Shown in pieces: positions 1 through 6,803 of a stretch of DNA of 13,339 bases. The stretch is from Desulfobacterales bacterium. Lineage in GTDB: Bacteria; Desulfobacterota; Desulfobacteria; Desulfobacterales; Desulfobacteraceae. The stretch is taken from positions 1 to 13,339 of the forward strand of contig JAKSBM010000976.1 of the NCBI GenBank assembly GCA_022361135.1, in the 5' to 3' direction. The notes beneath the pieces were generated by a model that was not told where the DNA came from, did not search any database, and saw nothing but the letters and a program-made list of their open reading frames with translations. Position 1 is the stretch's first letter, and each line of letters starts with the position of its first letter. Made by a program: the position numbers and the translations under genes.

Positions 1-60
1 CCGCAACAAGTTTTTCTTTACAAGATCGTCAAATTATAGGATTTGGGACCTGTGATTTTT

Positions 61-137
<77 letters not shown>

Positions 138-148
138 ACAACGAGACG

Positions 149-219
149 TAATATAGGCGAAAGACCGGCGAAGGTCAAGCCTTTATATTATTTTTTTGTT
201 AATCCGGCGAAAAACGCCG
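149..219. other. rfaE1-tRNA intergenic inverted repeats
   Basis: This gap holds a composite dyad (GACC 163-166 with GGTC 173-176, inside AGGC 155-158 with GCCT 179-182, extended by TAATAT/ATATTA) and a short hairpin CGGCG-AAAAA-CGCCG (205-219). Neither is followed on the minus strand by a T-run, so no confident intrinsic terminator for rfaE1 is seen. The larger dyad overlaps the tRNA promoter, and its symmetry may be partly incidental. Confidence 0.35.
150..178 (-). promoter_or_regulatory. sigma-70-like promoter of the tRNA-fMet gene
   Basis: Read on the minus strand, TTGACC (173-178) and TATATT (150-155) are separated by exactly 17 bases, with the tRNA 5' end 12 bases downstream of the -10. 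The bases after the -10 (ACGTCTCG) are moderately GC-rich, as in stringently controlled stable-RNA promoters. Inferred from sequence match only. Confidence 0.65.
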
Positions 220-224
220 TTATT

Positions 225-1187
225 CTAATCGTATAGGGCGGATTTTAATTCGTCCACCGATGCGGTGGCCGTTCCCACCTTGCCCACGACGATGCCGGCG
301 GCGGCATTGGCCACTGCGGCAGCATCCTTGAAATCGGCGCCTGCGGCCAGCCCCAATCCCAAAAGCGAGATGACGGTGTCCCCTGCCCCGGAAACATCAA
401 AGACCTGGCGGGCCCGGGAGGCGATGGTGTGGGTGATCTTCCCATTTTCAAAGAGAACCATGCCGTCCTTGCCGCAGGTGATGATGAGCTTCTCCAGCTT
501 GGCCTGGTCGGTGATGATCTTCCCGGCTTCCTCAAGTTCTTCCCGGGTATCGATGGCCATGTTGGCAGCCTGGGAGGCTTCCTTTTTATTAGGGGTCATG
601 AGGGTGACGCCGCTGTACTTGTTAAACCGCCTGGCCTTGGGGTCTGCCAGAACGGGGATGTTCTTCCCCCGGGTCAGATCGACCACACCGGCCACCAGTT
701 CCGGGGTCACCAGCCCCTTATCATAGTCGGAGATGATCACCAGATTCACCTGGTTGATTTCCCCTTTGATCAGGGTGAGGATCTTTTCCAGGGTGGGGGC
801 GCAGATCTCCTGTTTGATTTCCTTGTCAATGCGGACCACCTGCTGGTTGGAGGCGATGACCCGGGTCTTCCGGGTGGTGGGCCGGTCGGCCTCCCGGATA
901 ATGCCCTGGGCCGTGACGCCGAGCTCCGCCAGTTTGGAGAGGATGATATCCCCGCCCTTTCCGGTGCCTGCGGTGCCCACGGCCATGACGGAAGCGCCCA
1001 TGGAAATCAGGTTGTTGATGACGTTGCCAGCCCCACCCAGGGTGGAGCTTTCACGTTTTACGGCCACCACGGGCACGGGGGCTTCCGGGGAGATGCGGTC
1101 CACATCCCCCCAGAGGTATTCGTCGATCATCAGGTCCCCGATGACCAGGGCCCTGATGGTTTTAAATTGGTCGATGTTGAATCCCAT
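225..1187 (-). CDS. rfaE1: D-glycero-beta-D-manno-heptose-7-phosphate kinase (stand-alone HldE kinase domain)
   Basis: Cytoplasmic PfkB/ribokinase-family enzyme that phosphorylates D-glycero-D-manno-heptose 7-phosphate at C1 for ADP-heptose and LPS inner-core synthesis. The 320 residues show the family hallmark RISPEAP at 31-37, GGAGN at 51-55 for substrate binding, and the C-terminal ribokinase signature DVSGAGDT at 264-271, where Asp270 is the expected catalytic base. The length covers only the kinase half: the nucleotidyltransferase half present in fused HldE is absent, so a separate rfaE2 must lie elsewhere. The start codon overlaps the thrH stop by one base (TAATG at 1185-1189) and has no well-spaced Shine-Dalgarno (nearest GGAG is 14 bases away). 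Translation therefore probably depends on coupling to thrH. Last gene of hom-thrH-rfaE1. Confidence 0.93.
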   Translation of the reverse strand: MGFNIDQFKTIRALVIGDLMIDEYLWGDVDRISPEAPVPVVAVKRESSTLGGAGNVINNLISMGASVMAVGTAGTGKGGDIILSKLAELGVTAQGIIREADRPTTRKTRVIASNQQVVRIDKEIKQEICAPTLEKILTLIKGEINQVNLVIISDYDKGLVTPELVAGVVDLTRGKNIPVLADPKARRFNKYSGVTLMTPNKKEASQAANMAIDTREELEEAGKIITDQAKLEKLIITCGKDGMVLFENGKITHTIASRARQVFDVSGAGDTVISLLGLGLAAGADFKDAAAVANAAAGIVVGKVGTATASVDELKSALYD

Positions 1188-1789
1188 TAATTTAGCAAAG
1201 ACTCCAGCATGGTTTTCAATTCCGAGTATTCCCGGACAATGGGGACATCGGGGAAATCCGTTGTCACCGATTCCGGGGGACGGAAGAAGAACCCTTTATT
1301 GGCGGACTGGATCATTCCGATATCATTGTAGGAATCTCCAAATCCGATCACGTTGTAATTCATGGCCTTGAACGCATCCACGGCTTCTTTTTTCTGATTG
1401 TTGATGCGCAGGTTGTATTGGGTGATGCGGCCGGTCTCGTCAATGGTAAGATTATGACAGAGCAGTGCCGGATATCCCAGCTTTTTCATCAGGGGCTTGG
1501 CAAATTCCTCAAAGGTGTCGGAAAGGATGACGATCTGGGTTTTCTCCCGGATCCAGTCCAGCATTTCCTTTGCCCCTTCCAGGGGTTCCAGGGTGGCAAT
1601 GACCTCCTGGATGTCCTGGATTTTTAGGTTGTGCTCATCCAGGATGGAAAGGCGCTTCTGCATGAGGACATCATAATCACTGATGTCCCGGGTGGTGAGC
1701 TTGAGTTCTTCGATTCCGGTCTTTTCCGCCACATTGATCCAAATTTCAGGCAGGAAAACTCCTTCAAGGTCTGCAACAACGATATTCAT
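1187..1789 (-). CDS. thrH: ThrH: phosphoserine phosphatase / homoserine phosphotransferase
   Basis: HAD-superfamily enzyme of 200 residues, the usual ThrH length, resembling Pseudomonas ThrH along its whole length (for example EIWINVAEKTGIEELK). ThrH dephosphorylates phosphoserine and can pass the phosphate to homoserine, giving O-phosphohomoserine. Visible motifs: motif I DLEG at 7-10 (Asp7 nucleophile, with Glu9 in place of the usual second Asp, typical of ThrH rather than SerB), motif II SDT at 90-92, and motif IV GDSYND at 151-156. It lies 59 bases after hom and overlaps rfaE1 by one base, so co-transcription is likely. Position after hom supports a role in threonine synthesis in place of, or beside, ThrB; a serine-pathway role is the alternative. 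Confidence 0.92.
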   Translation of the reverse strand: MNIVVADLEGVFLPEIWINVAEKTGIEELKLTTRDISDYDVLMQKRLSILDEHNLKIQDIQEVIATLEPLEGAKEMLDWIREKTQIVILSDTFEEFAKPLMKKLGYPALLCHNLTIDETGRITQYNLRINNQKKEAVDAFKAMNYNVIGFGDSYNDIGMIQSANKGFFFRPPESVTTDFPDVPIVREYSELKTMLESLLN

Positions 1790-1848
1790 GAGATATTTCC
1801 ACTTAATCCGATTATTAGGTTAGGTATAGACATTCCTTGACCGATTCC

Positions 1849-3168
1849 CTATGCCGCTTCGGGGTCCTCATCCTCAATGCGAATCACCACGGGATCACCC
1901 ACCACGGAATCGGTGGTCTTGATCTGGCCCAGGGCCTTTTGGACCCACTCTTCCTTGGCCGTGTGGGTGATCATGACCACGGGCACCTTGCCGTTGGTCT
2001 TGCGGCCCTTCTGTTCAACGGACTGGATGCTGATGCCGTTGTCCCCCAGGATACCGGAGATCTTGGACAATACACCGGGATGATCCTGGGCTTCGAAACG
2101 CAGATAGTAACGGGTCACCAATTCGGACATGGGCAGGATGGGCAGCTTCCGGGTCTTGTCGCTGGGACAGCCCAGCATGGGGATGCGGCCGTTGATGCCG
2201 GCCACCATGTTCCGGGCGATGTCGGCAATGTCCGAGAGCACGGCCGAGGCCGTGGGCAGCATGCCGGCGCCGTGGCCGTAGAGCATGGTTTTCTCGGTGG
2301 CATCGGCATCGATGACGATGGCGTTCATGGAATGCTCCACATGGGAGAGGGGATTGGTCTCCGGGATCATGGTGGGATGGACCCGGGCTTCCACGTGGTC
2401 TCCGTGGATCTTGCCGATGGCCAGAAGCTTGATGCAATATCCAAAGGAACGGGCAAATTCAATGTCCACGGGTGTGATATTGCGAATGCCTTCCACGTGG
2501 ACGTCGTCCAGGTTGATTTCCATGCCGTGGGACAAAGCGTTGAGGATGGAAAGCTTGTGGGCGGTGTCAAAGCCGTCGATGTCCAGGGAGGGTTCAGCTT
2601 CGGCAAAGCCCAGATCCTGGGCGTCCTTGAGGGCCACGTCAAACTCGGAGCCGTCCCGGCTGATCTTGGTCAGGATATAATTGCAGGTTCCGTTGAGGAT
2701 GCCGTACATGGAGCGGATTTCATTGGCCACCAGGGACTCCCGCAGGGACTTAATGATGGGCATGCAACCGCCGCAGCTGGCTTCGAAGGCCAAATCCACG
2801 CTGTTGGCCTGTGCCAGTTCAACCAGGTCGTTGCCCTGGTCGGCCAGAAGCGCCTTGTTGGCTGTGACCACATGTTTTCCCGAGGCCAGCGCCTTGACGA
2901 TGACTTCACGGGCGATGGTCTGACCGCCGATGAGCTCCACAACGATATCGATTTCCGGGTCATTGACCACCTCCATGGCGTCGGAAACCAACGCCACATC
3001 TCCCAGGTCAATGCCCCGGTCGGTGGTGGTATCAATATCAGCAATGCTTTTCAGGTTTAAGCAAGCACCGATTCGCCTCTCAAGCAATTGTGTTTTCCGG
3101 ATCAGAAGCGAGGCCACGCCGGTACCGACGACGCCGAATCCCAGGATCCCGATATTGATTGTTTTCAT
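1849..3168 (-). CDS. hom: homoserine dehydrogenase with C-terminal ACT domain
   Basis: Reduces aspartate semialdehyde to homoserine with NAD(P)H, the branch point to threonine and methionine. The 439 residues follow the monofunctional bacterial layout: Rossmann motif GFGVVGTG at 11-18, VTANKALL around Lys105, the substrate region YGILNGTCNYIL at 155-166, GFAEAEPSLDIDGFDTAHK at 187-205 with the expected catalytic Lys205, and an ACT regulatory domain from about 355 to 430 (DHPGVLSKISGILGDNGIS), which suggests threonine feedback. One oddity is SCGGC at 131-135, where relatives usually read like VGGG, giving a CxxC pair. The start is supported by GAGGAA a few bases upstream (minus strand, within 3172-3177). 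First gene of the unit, driven from the divergent promoter at 3213-3241. Confidence 0.96.
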   Translation of the reverse strand: MKTINIGILGFGVVGTGVASLLIRKTQLLERRIGACLNLKSIADIDTTTDRGIDLGDVALVSDAMEVVNDPEIDIVVELIGGQTIAREVIVKALASGKHVVTANKALLADQGNDLVELAQANSVDLAFEASCGGCMPIIKSLRESLVANEIRSMYGILNGTCNYILTKISRDGSEFDVALKDAQDLGFAEAEPSLDIDGFDTAHKLSILNALSHGMEINLDDVHVEGIRNITPVDIEFARSFGYCIKLLAIGKIHGDHVEARVHPTMIPETNPLSHVEHSMNAIVIDADATEKTMLYGHGAGMLPTASAVLSDIADIARNMVAGINGRIPMLGCPSDKTRKLPILPMSELVTRYYLRFEAQDHPGVLSKISGILGDNGISIQSVEQKGRKTNGKVPVVMITHTAKEEWVQKALGQIKTTDSVVGDPVVIRIEDEDPEAA

Positions 3169-3209
3169 CTATTCCTCATTCTTAAAAATTAAAGCAAAGA
3201 TTAAAATAT

Positions 3210-3224
3210 ATACTGATACAGTAT
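3210..3224. promoter_or_regulatory. inverted repeat over the hom -10
   Basis: ATACTG-ATA-CAGTAT is a perfect 6-bp dyad with a 3-base centre that covers the proposed hom -10. A dimeric regulator could bind here; no specific regulator is recognised. Confidence 0.4.
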
Positions 3225-3241
3225 CTAGTTTCCCATGTCAA
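3213..3241 (-). promoter_or_regulatory. sigma-70-like promoter for hom-thrH-rfaE1
   Basis: On the minus strand TTGACA (3236-3241) and TATCAG (3213-3218) are 17 bases apart and 45 bases upstream of the hom start. The -35 is a perfect consensus. The -10 lies inside the dyad ATACTG-ATA-CAGTAT (3210-3224), a plausible operator. Confidence 0.6.
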
Positions 3242-3253
3242 AAAGCTTTTGAC
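3237..3253. promoter_or_regulatory. palindrome shared by the divergent hom and purM -35 elements
   Basis: GTCAAAA-AGC-TTTTGAC is a perfect 7-bp inverted repeat. Its left arm contains the minus-strand TTGACA and its right arm the plus-strand TTGACT, so one protein bound here would block both promoters. The symmetry may simply result from two back-to-back -35 boxes. Confidence 0.45.
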
Positions 3254-3277
3254 TTTTAGGGTGACTATGTTTATCAT
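3249..3277 (+). promoter_or_regulatory. sigma-70-like promoter for purM-tsaD
   Basis: TTGACT (3249-3254) and TATCAT (3272-3277) are spaced by 17 bases, placing the transcript start near 3284 and leaving a leader of roughly 37 bases before purM. Confidence 0.6.
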
Positions 3278-3320
3278 TGCAGGGTTTTAAAGACCGACTA
3301 TACCCAAACAAGGTGACAAT

Positions 3321-4364
3321 ATGAACGACTCCCTGACTTACGCAGATTCCGGTGTTGACATTGATAAAGCCAACAGGCTGGTTGACCGAATCAAATCCAT
3401 TGCCAAATCCACACCCAGAACCGGTGTTATGGGCGAAATAGGCGGTTTCGGCGGCCTTTTCTCACTGAACCTGTCCAACATTTCCAACCCGGTTTTGGTG
3501 AGCTCCACCGACGGCGTAGGGACAAAACTTAAAATCGCCTTCCAGATGGACAAGCACGATACCATCGGCATTGATCTGGTGGCCATGTGTGTGAACGATA
3601 TCATCGTCCAGGGCGCCAAGCCCCTGTTCTTCCTGGATTATATGGCCATGGGTAGCCTGAACCACGATGTGGCAGAAGACATCGTGGCCGGTATCGCCAA
3701 GGGCTGCACCCAGGCCGGATGCGCCCTCATCGGCGGCGAAACCGCTGAAATGCCCGGCCTTTACCAGGACGGCGAATACGATCTCTCCGGTTTTTCCGTG
3801 GGTATTGTGGACAACGACAAGATCATTGACGGCTCCTACATCCGTCCGGGTCACAAGCTCATCGGCATCGCCTCTTCCGGGGTTCATTCCAATGGGTTCT
3901 CCCTGGTCCGCAAGGTCTTTTTCGACAAGTGTAAATACGATGTAACCACCCACATCCCCGAACTGGGATGCACCCTGGGTGAAGAACTGCTCAAACCCAC
4001 CGTTATTTACGTCAACACCATTTTGAGCCTGCTGCGCGACCTGCCCGTCCACGGTCTGGTCCACATCACCGGCGGCGGTATTGACGAAAACATCATCCGC
4101 GTCATCCCCGATGCCTGCAAAGCCATTGTTCACAGAGACTCCTGGGAAGTTCCCACGGTGTTCAAGCTCCTCCAGTCCATGGGTAACATCCCCGAGGTGG
4201 AAATGCAGAGAACCTTTAACAATGGTGTGGGCATGGTTGTTGTGGTTCCGGACAATGCAGCCGACGATGTTATGGATCGTCTGGGTGCCATGGATGTAAA
4301 CGCCTGGATCATCGGCGGCATCGAAGCCCGGGATAACAACGAAGCCCAGACCCAGTGGGTCTAA
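3321..4364 (+). CDS. purM: phosphoribosylformylglycinamidine cyclo-ligase (AIR synthetase)
   Basis: Cytoplasmic purine-synthesis enzyme that closes FGAM to aminoimidazole ribonucleotide using ATP. The 347 residues match the usual PurM length and carry the family landmarks in order: YADSGVDI at 7-14, STDGVGTKLKIA at 62-73, the region DLVAMCVNDI at 85-94, GGETAEMPG at 138-146, and HITGGGIDENI near 248-258. The start is preceded by AAGGTGA with suitable spacing. It is transcribed divergently from hom, and its stop lies 16 bases before tsaD, so the two are probably co-transcribed. No truncation or missing motif is seen. Confidence 0.97.
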   Translation: MNDSLTYADSGVDIDKANRLVDRIKSIAKSTPRTGVMGEIGGFGGLFSLNLSNISNPVLVSSTDGVGTKLKIAFQMDKHDTIGIDLVAMCVNDIIVQGAKPLFFLDYMAMGSLNHDVAEDIVAGIAKGCTQAGCALIGGETAEMPGLYQDGEYDLSGFSVGIVDNDKIIDGSYIRPGHKLIGIASSGVHSNGFSLVRKVFFDKCKYDVTTHIPELGCTLGEELLKPTVIYVNTILSLLRDLPVHGLVHITGGGIDENIIRVIPDACKAIVHRDSWEVPTVFKLLQSMGNIPEVEMQRTFNNGVGMVVVVPDNAADDVMDRLGAMDVNAWIIGGIEARDNNEAQTQWV

Positions 4365-4380
4365 TCCCCAAGCATTACAT

Positions 4381-5382
4381 ATGATGAATATTCTCGGGAT
4401 TGAATCGTCCTGCGACGAAACCGCGGCAGCGGTGGTTGCGGACGGAAAACGTATCCTGTCTTCTGTGGTGGCCTCCCAGGTGGAGGTCCACCACAAATAT
4501 GGTGGTGTGGTGCCGGAGCTGGCCTCCCGCATGCACACCGAAGCCATCCATCCCGTGGTGGACCAGGCCCTGTCCGAAGCCGGCCTGACCCTGGATCAGA
4601 TTGACGGCATTGCCGCCACCCGGGGTCCGGGACTGGTGGGCGCCCTCCTGGTGGGCTTTACCTTTGCCAAGTCCTTGGCCTGGGCCAGGAAACTGCCCCT
4701 GGCCGGGGTCAATCATCTGGAAGCCCACATCTATTCCCTGCTCCTATCCGATCCGGCACCGGAGTTCCCCTTCATCGCCCTGGTGGTGTCCGGGGGACAT
4801 ACCAACGTCTACCATGTCACGGGCGAAAACGCCTTTGAACTCATGGGACAGACCCGGGACGATGCGGCCGGCGAAGCCTTTGACAAGGTGGCCAAGATGA
4901 TGGGGCTGGGATATCCCGGCGGCCCCCTGGTGGAAAAAATCGCCAAGGGACAGGATCCCTCCCTGATCAAATTCCCCAGGACCCTTCTGGACAAGGAGAA
5001 ATTCGATTTCAGCTTCAGCGGCCTCAAATCCGCCGTGGCCCGTCACCTCCACCAGAATCCCCCGGAGAACGATGGGGACAGAGCCCAGGTGGCGGCCTCC
5101 TTCCAGGCTGCGGTCATTGACGTACTCTGCACCAAGTTGATCAATGCGGCCAAGGCGAAGAAGGCCCTTCGCATCGGCATCAGCGGCGGGGTCTCCGCCA
5201 ACCAAACCTTTGCCCAGGCCCTTACCCAACGGGGTAAAAAACAGGGCATTGAAGTCTTTGCCCCCCCCATTTCACTTTGCGGGGACAATGCGGCCATGGT
5301 GGCGGCCCGGGGATATACCATGATCCGGGACAAGAACCTCTGCGGCATTGACGAAGATGTCTTTTCACGGGGACGGAAGTAG
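4381..5382 (+). CDS. tsaD: tRNA N6-adenosine threonylcarbamoyltransferase
   Basis: Catalytic Kae1/Qri7-family subunit that transfers threonylcarbamoyl from TC-AMP to A37 of ANN-decoding tRNAs, together with TsaB and TsaE (not in this window). The 333 residues show GIESSCDETA at 6-15, the metal-binding HLEAH at 112-116 (His112 and His116), SGGHTN at 136-141 for the nucleotide, GGVSANQ near 279, and a C-terminal DNAAMVAARG segment near 303 with a ligand Asp. Two adjacent ATG codons (4381 and 4384) are possible starts; neither has a clear Shine-Dalgarno, so translation may follow purM termination 16 bases upstream. A strong terminator follows. Confidence 0.97.
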   Translation: MMNILGIESSCDETAAAVVADGKRILSSVVASQVEVHHKYGGVVPELASRMHTEAIHPVVDQALSEAGLTLDQIDGIAATRGPGLVGALLVGFTFAKSLAWARKLPLAGVNHLEAHIYSLLLSDPAPEFPFIALVVSGGHTNVYHVTGENAFELMGQTRDDAAGEAFDKVAKMMGLGYPGGPLVEKIAKGQDPSLIKFPRTLLDKEKFDFSFSGLKSAVARHLHQNPPENDGDRAQVAASFQAAVIDVLCTKLINAAKAKKALRIGISGGVSANQTFAQALTQRGKKQGIEVFAPPISLCGDNAAMVAARGYTMIRDKNLCGIDEDVFSRGRK

Positions 5383-5414
5383 ATTTACCGGATCTGAATC
5401 CGTTAATAAAAATT

Positions 5415-5450
5415 AAAAAGGGGATCGGCGGCAACCGATCCCCTTTTTTT
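5415..5450. terminator. bidirectional Rho-independent terminator between tsaD and nagZ
   Basis: GGGGATCGG (5420-5428) pairs perfectly with CCGATCCCC (5435-5443) around a 6-base loop. It is flanked by A-run 5415-5419 and T-run 5444-5450, so it reads as a terminator on both strands and serves the convergent tsaD and nagZ. Confidence 0.93.
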
Positions 5451-5473
5451 ATTCATTTCTTCTTTATTCTACG

Positions 5474-6481
5474 CTAATTTTCCCATCCCAAATATCGGGT
5501 TTTCACATCCAACAAGCGATCCAGGCAGGTCTGGCCCTGTTCCCGGATGTCCTCCTTTTCCTCCATGGCATCCACCATGTAACCAAAGGCGGTTTCCATG
5601 TCCGGGCCGGTGTGGCAGATGAGGGTCAGGTCGATGTCCGCAGACAGGATCTGATCCACGCAGGTGGCCATGTCGTGGGAAATGGCCTTCATGTCCAGAT
5701 CGTCGGTGAGGGTCAAGCCGCTGTATCCCAATTTACCCCGGAGCAGGTCCTTGGCAATGGCCGGGGAAAGGCTGGCCTGCCATTCTGAATCCAACTGGGG
5801 AAAGAAAATATGGGAGAGCATGACCCCGGTCACCCCCTTGTCCATGGCCCGTTTAAAGGGGACCATGTCCGCTGCTTCCAGCCCCGCCAGATCCATGTCC
5901 AGGGTGGGGAGGGTGAAATGGGAATCCAAAACGGTGCGGCCAATGCCTGGAAAATGCTTGGCAACGGCCATAATCCCTTCGTTTTGGAGGCTTTCGATCA
6001 CTTGGCATCCCAGTTCAGCCACCTGGACTTCATCCCCGGGAAATGCCCGCTTCTTCATGATGGACTCACCGTCCCAGGCAATGTCCAGGACCGGGGCCAG
6101 GTTCATGTTGATGCCGCAGGCGGCTAGTTCCCGGGCCGTGATCCGGGCAAAGCGCTCGGCATGATCCAGGGTTCTGATGTGATCATTCCCGGGGAATTCG
6201 GTGAAATCCGGCCCTCGCAGCCGGGCCACGGTTCCCCCCTCCTGGTCCACGGCAATGAACAGGGGGGGCAGGCCCTGGGAGGCGGCCAGTTCCTGGGCCT
6301 CCCGGCAAAGGGTTTCCACCTGTTTTTGATCCTGGATATTTGGCCGAAAGAGGATGATCCCCCCGGCCCTGAACTCACAGATTACCCGTTCAAGGGTTTC
6401 ATTCATCCCGGTGCCGTCAAATCCCAGCATCAATCGCTGGCCGGCCATGAACTCCGAATATGGGATATGGGAATGGGTCAC
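5474..6481 (-). CDS. nagZ: beta-N-acetylhexosaminidase (GH3, NagZ)
   Basis: Glycoside hydrolase family 3 enzyme that removes N-acetylglucosamine from muropeptides during peptidoglycan recycling. The 335 residues form a single TIM-barrel domain with no signal peptide, as for cytoplasmic NagZ. Landmarks are VDQEGGTVARL at 78-88, AKHFPGIGRTVLDSH at 174-188 with the Asp-Ser-His acid/base dyad at 186-188, and LTDDLDMKAI at 258-267 containing the nucleophile Asp. The loop reads PGIGRT where the classic motif is PGHGDT; this looks like a subfamily variant since the dyad is intact. The start is GTG at 6479-6481, supported by AAAGGA (minus strand 6489-6494) seven bases upstream; the next Met is residue 12. 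It lies 40 bases after the histidine-rich gene, in the same orientation. Confidence 0.95.
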   Translation of the reverse strand: MTHSHIPYSEFMAGQRLMLGFDGTGMNETLERVICEFRAGGIILFRPNIQDQKQVETLCREAQELAASQGLPPLFIAVDQEGGTVARLRGPDFTEFPGNDHIRTLDHAERFARITARELAACGINMNLAPVLDIAWDGESIMKKRAFPGDEVQVAELGCQVIESLQNEGIMAVAKHFPGIGRTVLDSHFTLPTLDMDLAGLEAADMVPFKRAMDKGVTGVMLSHIFFPQLDSEWQASLSPAIAKDLLRGKLGYSGLTLTDDLDMKAISHDMATCVDQILSADIDLTLICHTGPDMETAFGYMVDAMEEKEDIREQGQTCLDRLLDVKTRYLGWEN

Positions 6482-6521
6482 ACGTACGTCCTTTTTGCTT
6501 CTTTACTTTGGCTCCCGGGGA

Positions 6522-6803
6522 TTACTCTCCCAGGGCTTGTTTTGCTTTTTTCAATGCTTCGGTCACCCGGCAGGAAAGATCCCCGGCTTCCTTGAGATAT
6601 TTGGCCACCTCTTCCAGGTCGCCCTGGCCGGCTTTTTCGGCCCATGACAAAAAATTATCCTTGTGGCTTTCATTGTGATCCACCCAATGGGCAAAGAGGG
6701 TGGAAAGCTTTTCTTCCAGGCTCATGGGGCTTTCTTCATGGTGGTGATGTCCATGGGAGTGATCGTGGTCATGGTGATGGTGGTGGTGATGGTCGTGGCT
6801 CAT
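6522..6803 (-). CDS. small histidine-rich, probably metal-binding protein
   Basis: Residues 1-22 contain 15 histidines mixed with Asp, Ser and Gly, a typical Ni/Zn/Co-binding tail. Residues 27-93 are a charged, helix-forming region with the pattern HWVDHNESHKDNFLSWAEKA at 39-58. I have seen that kind of pattern in small proteins fused or linked to metal-transport genes (possibly the DUF8180 type), but I cannot confirm the family. No signal peptide or membrane segment is seen. The start codon overlaps the stop of the DAC-domain gene (ATGA, 6800-6803), so the two are very likely translationally coupled; nagZ follows after 40 bases. Function is unknown: metal storage, metal delivery to a partner, or a metal-responsive modulator are all possible. 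The gene is real on coupling and composition grounds. Confidence 0.8.
   Translation of the reverse strand: MSHDHHHHHHHDHDHSHGHHHHEESPMSLEEKLSTLFAHWVDHNESHKDNFLSWAEKAGQGDLEEVAKYLKEAGDLSCRVTEALKKAKQALGE

Noticed and set aside
1..60. Terminator for the tRNA gene
   Set aside because: No hairpin followed by a T-run on the minus strand in these 60 bases; nothing else recognisable.
429..1190. 253-codon plus-strand open frame
   Set aside because: Antisense to rfaE1, which is intact and recognised.
1790..1848. Possible terminator or promoter between hom and thrH
   Set aside because: No stable hairpin with T-run and no paired -35/-10 on the minus strand, so the genes are treated as one unit.
1837..3060. 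407-codon plus-strand open frame
   Set aside because: Lies fully antisense to hom, which has complete family motifs; the peptide is rich in Gly, His and Asp, typical of a shadow frame of GC-biased third positions.
3462..4547. 361-codon minus-strand open frame
   Set aside because: Antisense to purM and the start of tsaD; no family resemblance.
6735..6800. Triplet repeat tract (gtg/atg rich) suggesting a microsatellite
   Set aside because: It is the coding sequence for the histidine/aspartate tail, with mixed His and Asp codons rather than a pure repeat unit.
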